Assembly: GCA_002418775.1 (NCBI GenBank)
Contig: DIEU01000077.1
Span: 1 to 5,236 of the forward strand
Length of the DNA: 5,236 nucleotides
Direction of reading: 5' to 3'
Source of the DNA: Firmicutes bacterium UBA5766
GTDB lineage: Bacteria; Bacillota; Desulfotomaculia; Desulfotomaculales; Nap2-2B
Below, in pieces: positions 4,549 through 5,236 of the stretch. A program made the translations under genes and the position numbers. The notes under the pieces were generated by a model. It ran no database searches. It saw nothing but the letters and a program-made list of their open reading frames with translations, and was not told the DNA's origin. Within the stretch, counting starts at the first letter, position 1. Every line of letters begins with the position of its first letter.

Positions 4549-5236
4549 AATCATCAGCAAAACGAGTTAGATAAGCTTCCCCCTGGAACCACTTTTTACA
4601 GCGTTTCTCGAACCAGAGGTCTAGAACGTAATGCAGGTAAACGTTGGCCAGTATTGGACTGATTGGCCCACCCTGAGGTGTTCCTTCCTCATTGCGCCAA
4701 ACTACTCCGTTTTGCATAACGCCCGCTTTAAGCCATTTTCCTATCAATTTAATAATGACAGGGTCGGCAATACGCTGTTTTACCATTTTCATTAGCCACT
4801 CATGGTTAATATGATTAAAGTAGCCACTGATACCGGTTTCAAATACGTGCCGCACTTTCTTTGTCACTATTTGCGACCTTAGTGAACGTAGCGCCTGGTG
4901 AGGATTTCTCCCAGGCCGGAATCCGTATGAACAGTCTAAGAAATCGGCTTCGAATATGGCTTCAAGAATTCGGGCTACCGCTCTTTGCACCAGTCTATCT
5001 TCGACAGTAGGTATTCCCAATGGTCTAGTCTTTCCCTCGCCTTTTGGTATTTCTACGCGTCGTACCGGCGGTGCTTTGTACCTGTTGGCTCTAAGCCGTC
5101 CCCAGATATCAAGGACCCGTCCGGCTAGGTCACGTTCGAATTCCGTTGTTGTTACTCCATCAACTCCGCTTGCTCCTTTCCGGTTCATAAGCCGCCATGT
5201 TTCTTTAAGATATTCCGGCGTAATTATATGCGCCAG
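4549..5236 (-). CDS. ltrA: Group II intron reverse transcriptase, N-terminal exon (outer intron), partial
   Basis: The frame is open to the right edge, so the true start is outside. The internal Met at 5188 is not needed, as LAHIITPEYLKETWRL precedes it. Visible RT blocks: GASGVDGVT; IPKGEGKTRPLGIPTVEDRLVQRAV (RT1-2); FLDCSYGFRPGRNPHQAL; a motif A region reading ETGISGYFNHINHEWL; GTPQGGPISPILANVYLHYVLDLWF (RT4); and YLTRFADD (RT5, catalytic Asp pair). The codon at 4832-4834 is Gly (GGT) where the family has the first catalytic Asp (usually ADI.GFFD), a one-base change. Coding is interrupted right after FADD by the inner intron; unspliced reading adds CAPRRRRAS and stops inside it (4520). Spliced to the 3' exon it would give at least 416 residues, a normal size for this family once the missing N-terminus is added. 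Confidence 0.88.

Larger units (their letters stand above)
3252..5236 (-). mobile_element. Outer group II intron (3' part, runs off right edge), host of a nested intron
   Basis: Read on the minus strand, the element enters from the right edge with its RT/maturase gene and ends in domain V (3292-3325) and domain VI, with a 3' end at CTACTCAC(C) near 3252/3253. The 5' part (domains I-III, including EBS1/EBS2) is outside the window. A second group II intron of the same type lies within its RT gene at about 3892-4548. It is inserted antisense to the plus-strand iron-sulfur gene. Two features suggest decay: an AAGA tetraloop in domain V in place of GNRA, and loss of a catalytic Asp in the RT. Confidence 0.9.

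Noticed and set aside
3252..5236. Retron or diversity-generating retroelement RT
   Set aside because: The RT is followed by maturase domain X and a 34-nt domain V, which define a group II intron.

Overview
The window looks like a chromosomal stretch from an anaerobic, endospore-forming Clostridia-type Firmicute, perhaps a Pelotomaculum/Desulfotomaculum-like Peptococcaceae. The two intact cellular genes are sporulation genes: sigG (forespore sigma factor G) and spoIIR (the forespore-to-mother-cell signalling protein). A cysteine-rich ferredoxin-type gene fits an anaerobe. The genus is an inference from protein flavour, not something the sequence proves.

Layout. Positions 1-700 hold mobile-element wreckage: the C-terminal end of a tyrosine recombinase broken by a frameshift at a G6 run, a perfect 34-bp palindrome, and the C-terminal stump of an IS66-like transposase. 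Positions 806-2411 carry sigG then spoIIR on the minus strand, 49 bp apart. A near-perfect sigma-F type promoter lies at 2461-2490, so the forespore programme (sigma-F, then sigma-G, plus the SpoIIR signal that activates sigma-E) can be read from one promoter. Positions 2548-2800 form a 253-bp imperfect fold-back element of unknown identity. Its end-stem mismatches all become G-U pairs in minus-strand RNA. A terminator-like hairpin follows. A plus-strand iron-sulfur gene begins near 2909 but has ATC where ATG is expected, and it is cut off at about 3252.

Positions 3252-5236 (running off the right edge) are a minus-strand group II intron lying antisense to the iron-sulfur gene. Its reverse transcriptase gene is itself interrupted, directly after the codons for the catalytic FADD motif, by a second, ORF-less group II intron (about 3892-4548). 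This is a twintron, or nested intron. Excising the inner intron at 4548/3892 restores the RT reading frame. The inner intron has a candidate EBS1 (GGUCGUC in a hairpin loop) that pairs with the Asp-Asp codons of the RT motif. It reads like two Asp anticodons and would tolerate either Asp codon.

The outer intron looks decayed. The first catalytic Asp of its RT is Gly, and the domain V tetraloop is AAGA instead of GNRA. The inner intron keeps canonical ends, GAGA tetraloop and bulged branch A. The nested intron, with a guide matched to the catalytic motif of intron RTs, is the most interesting system in the window.
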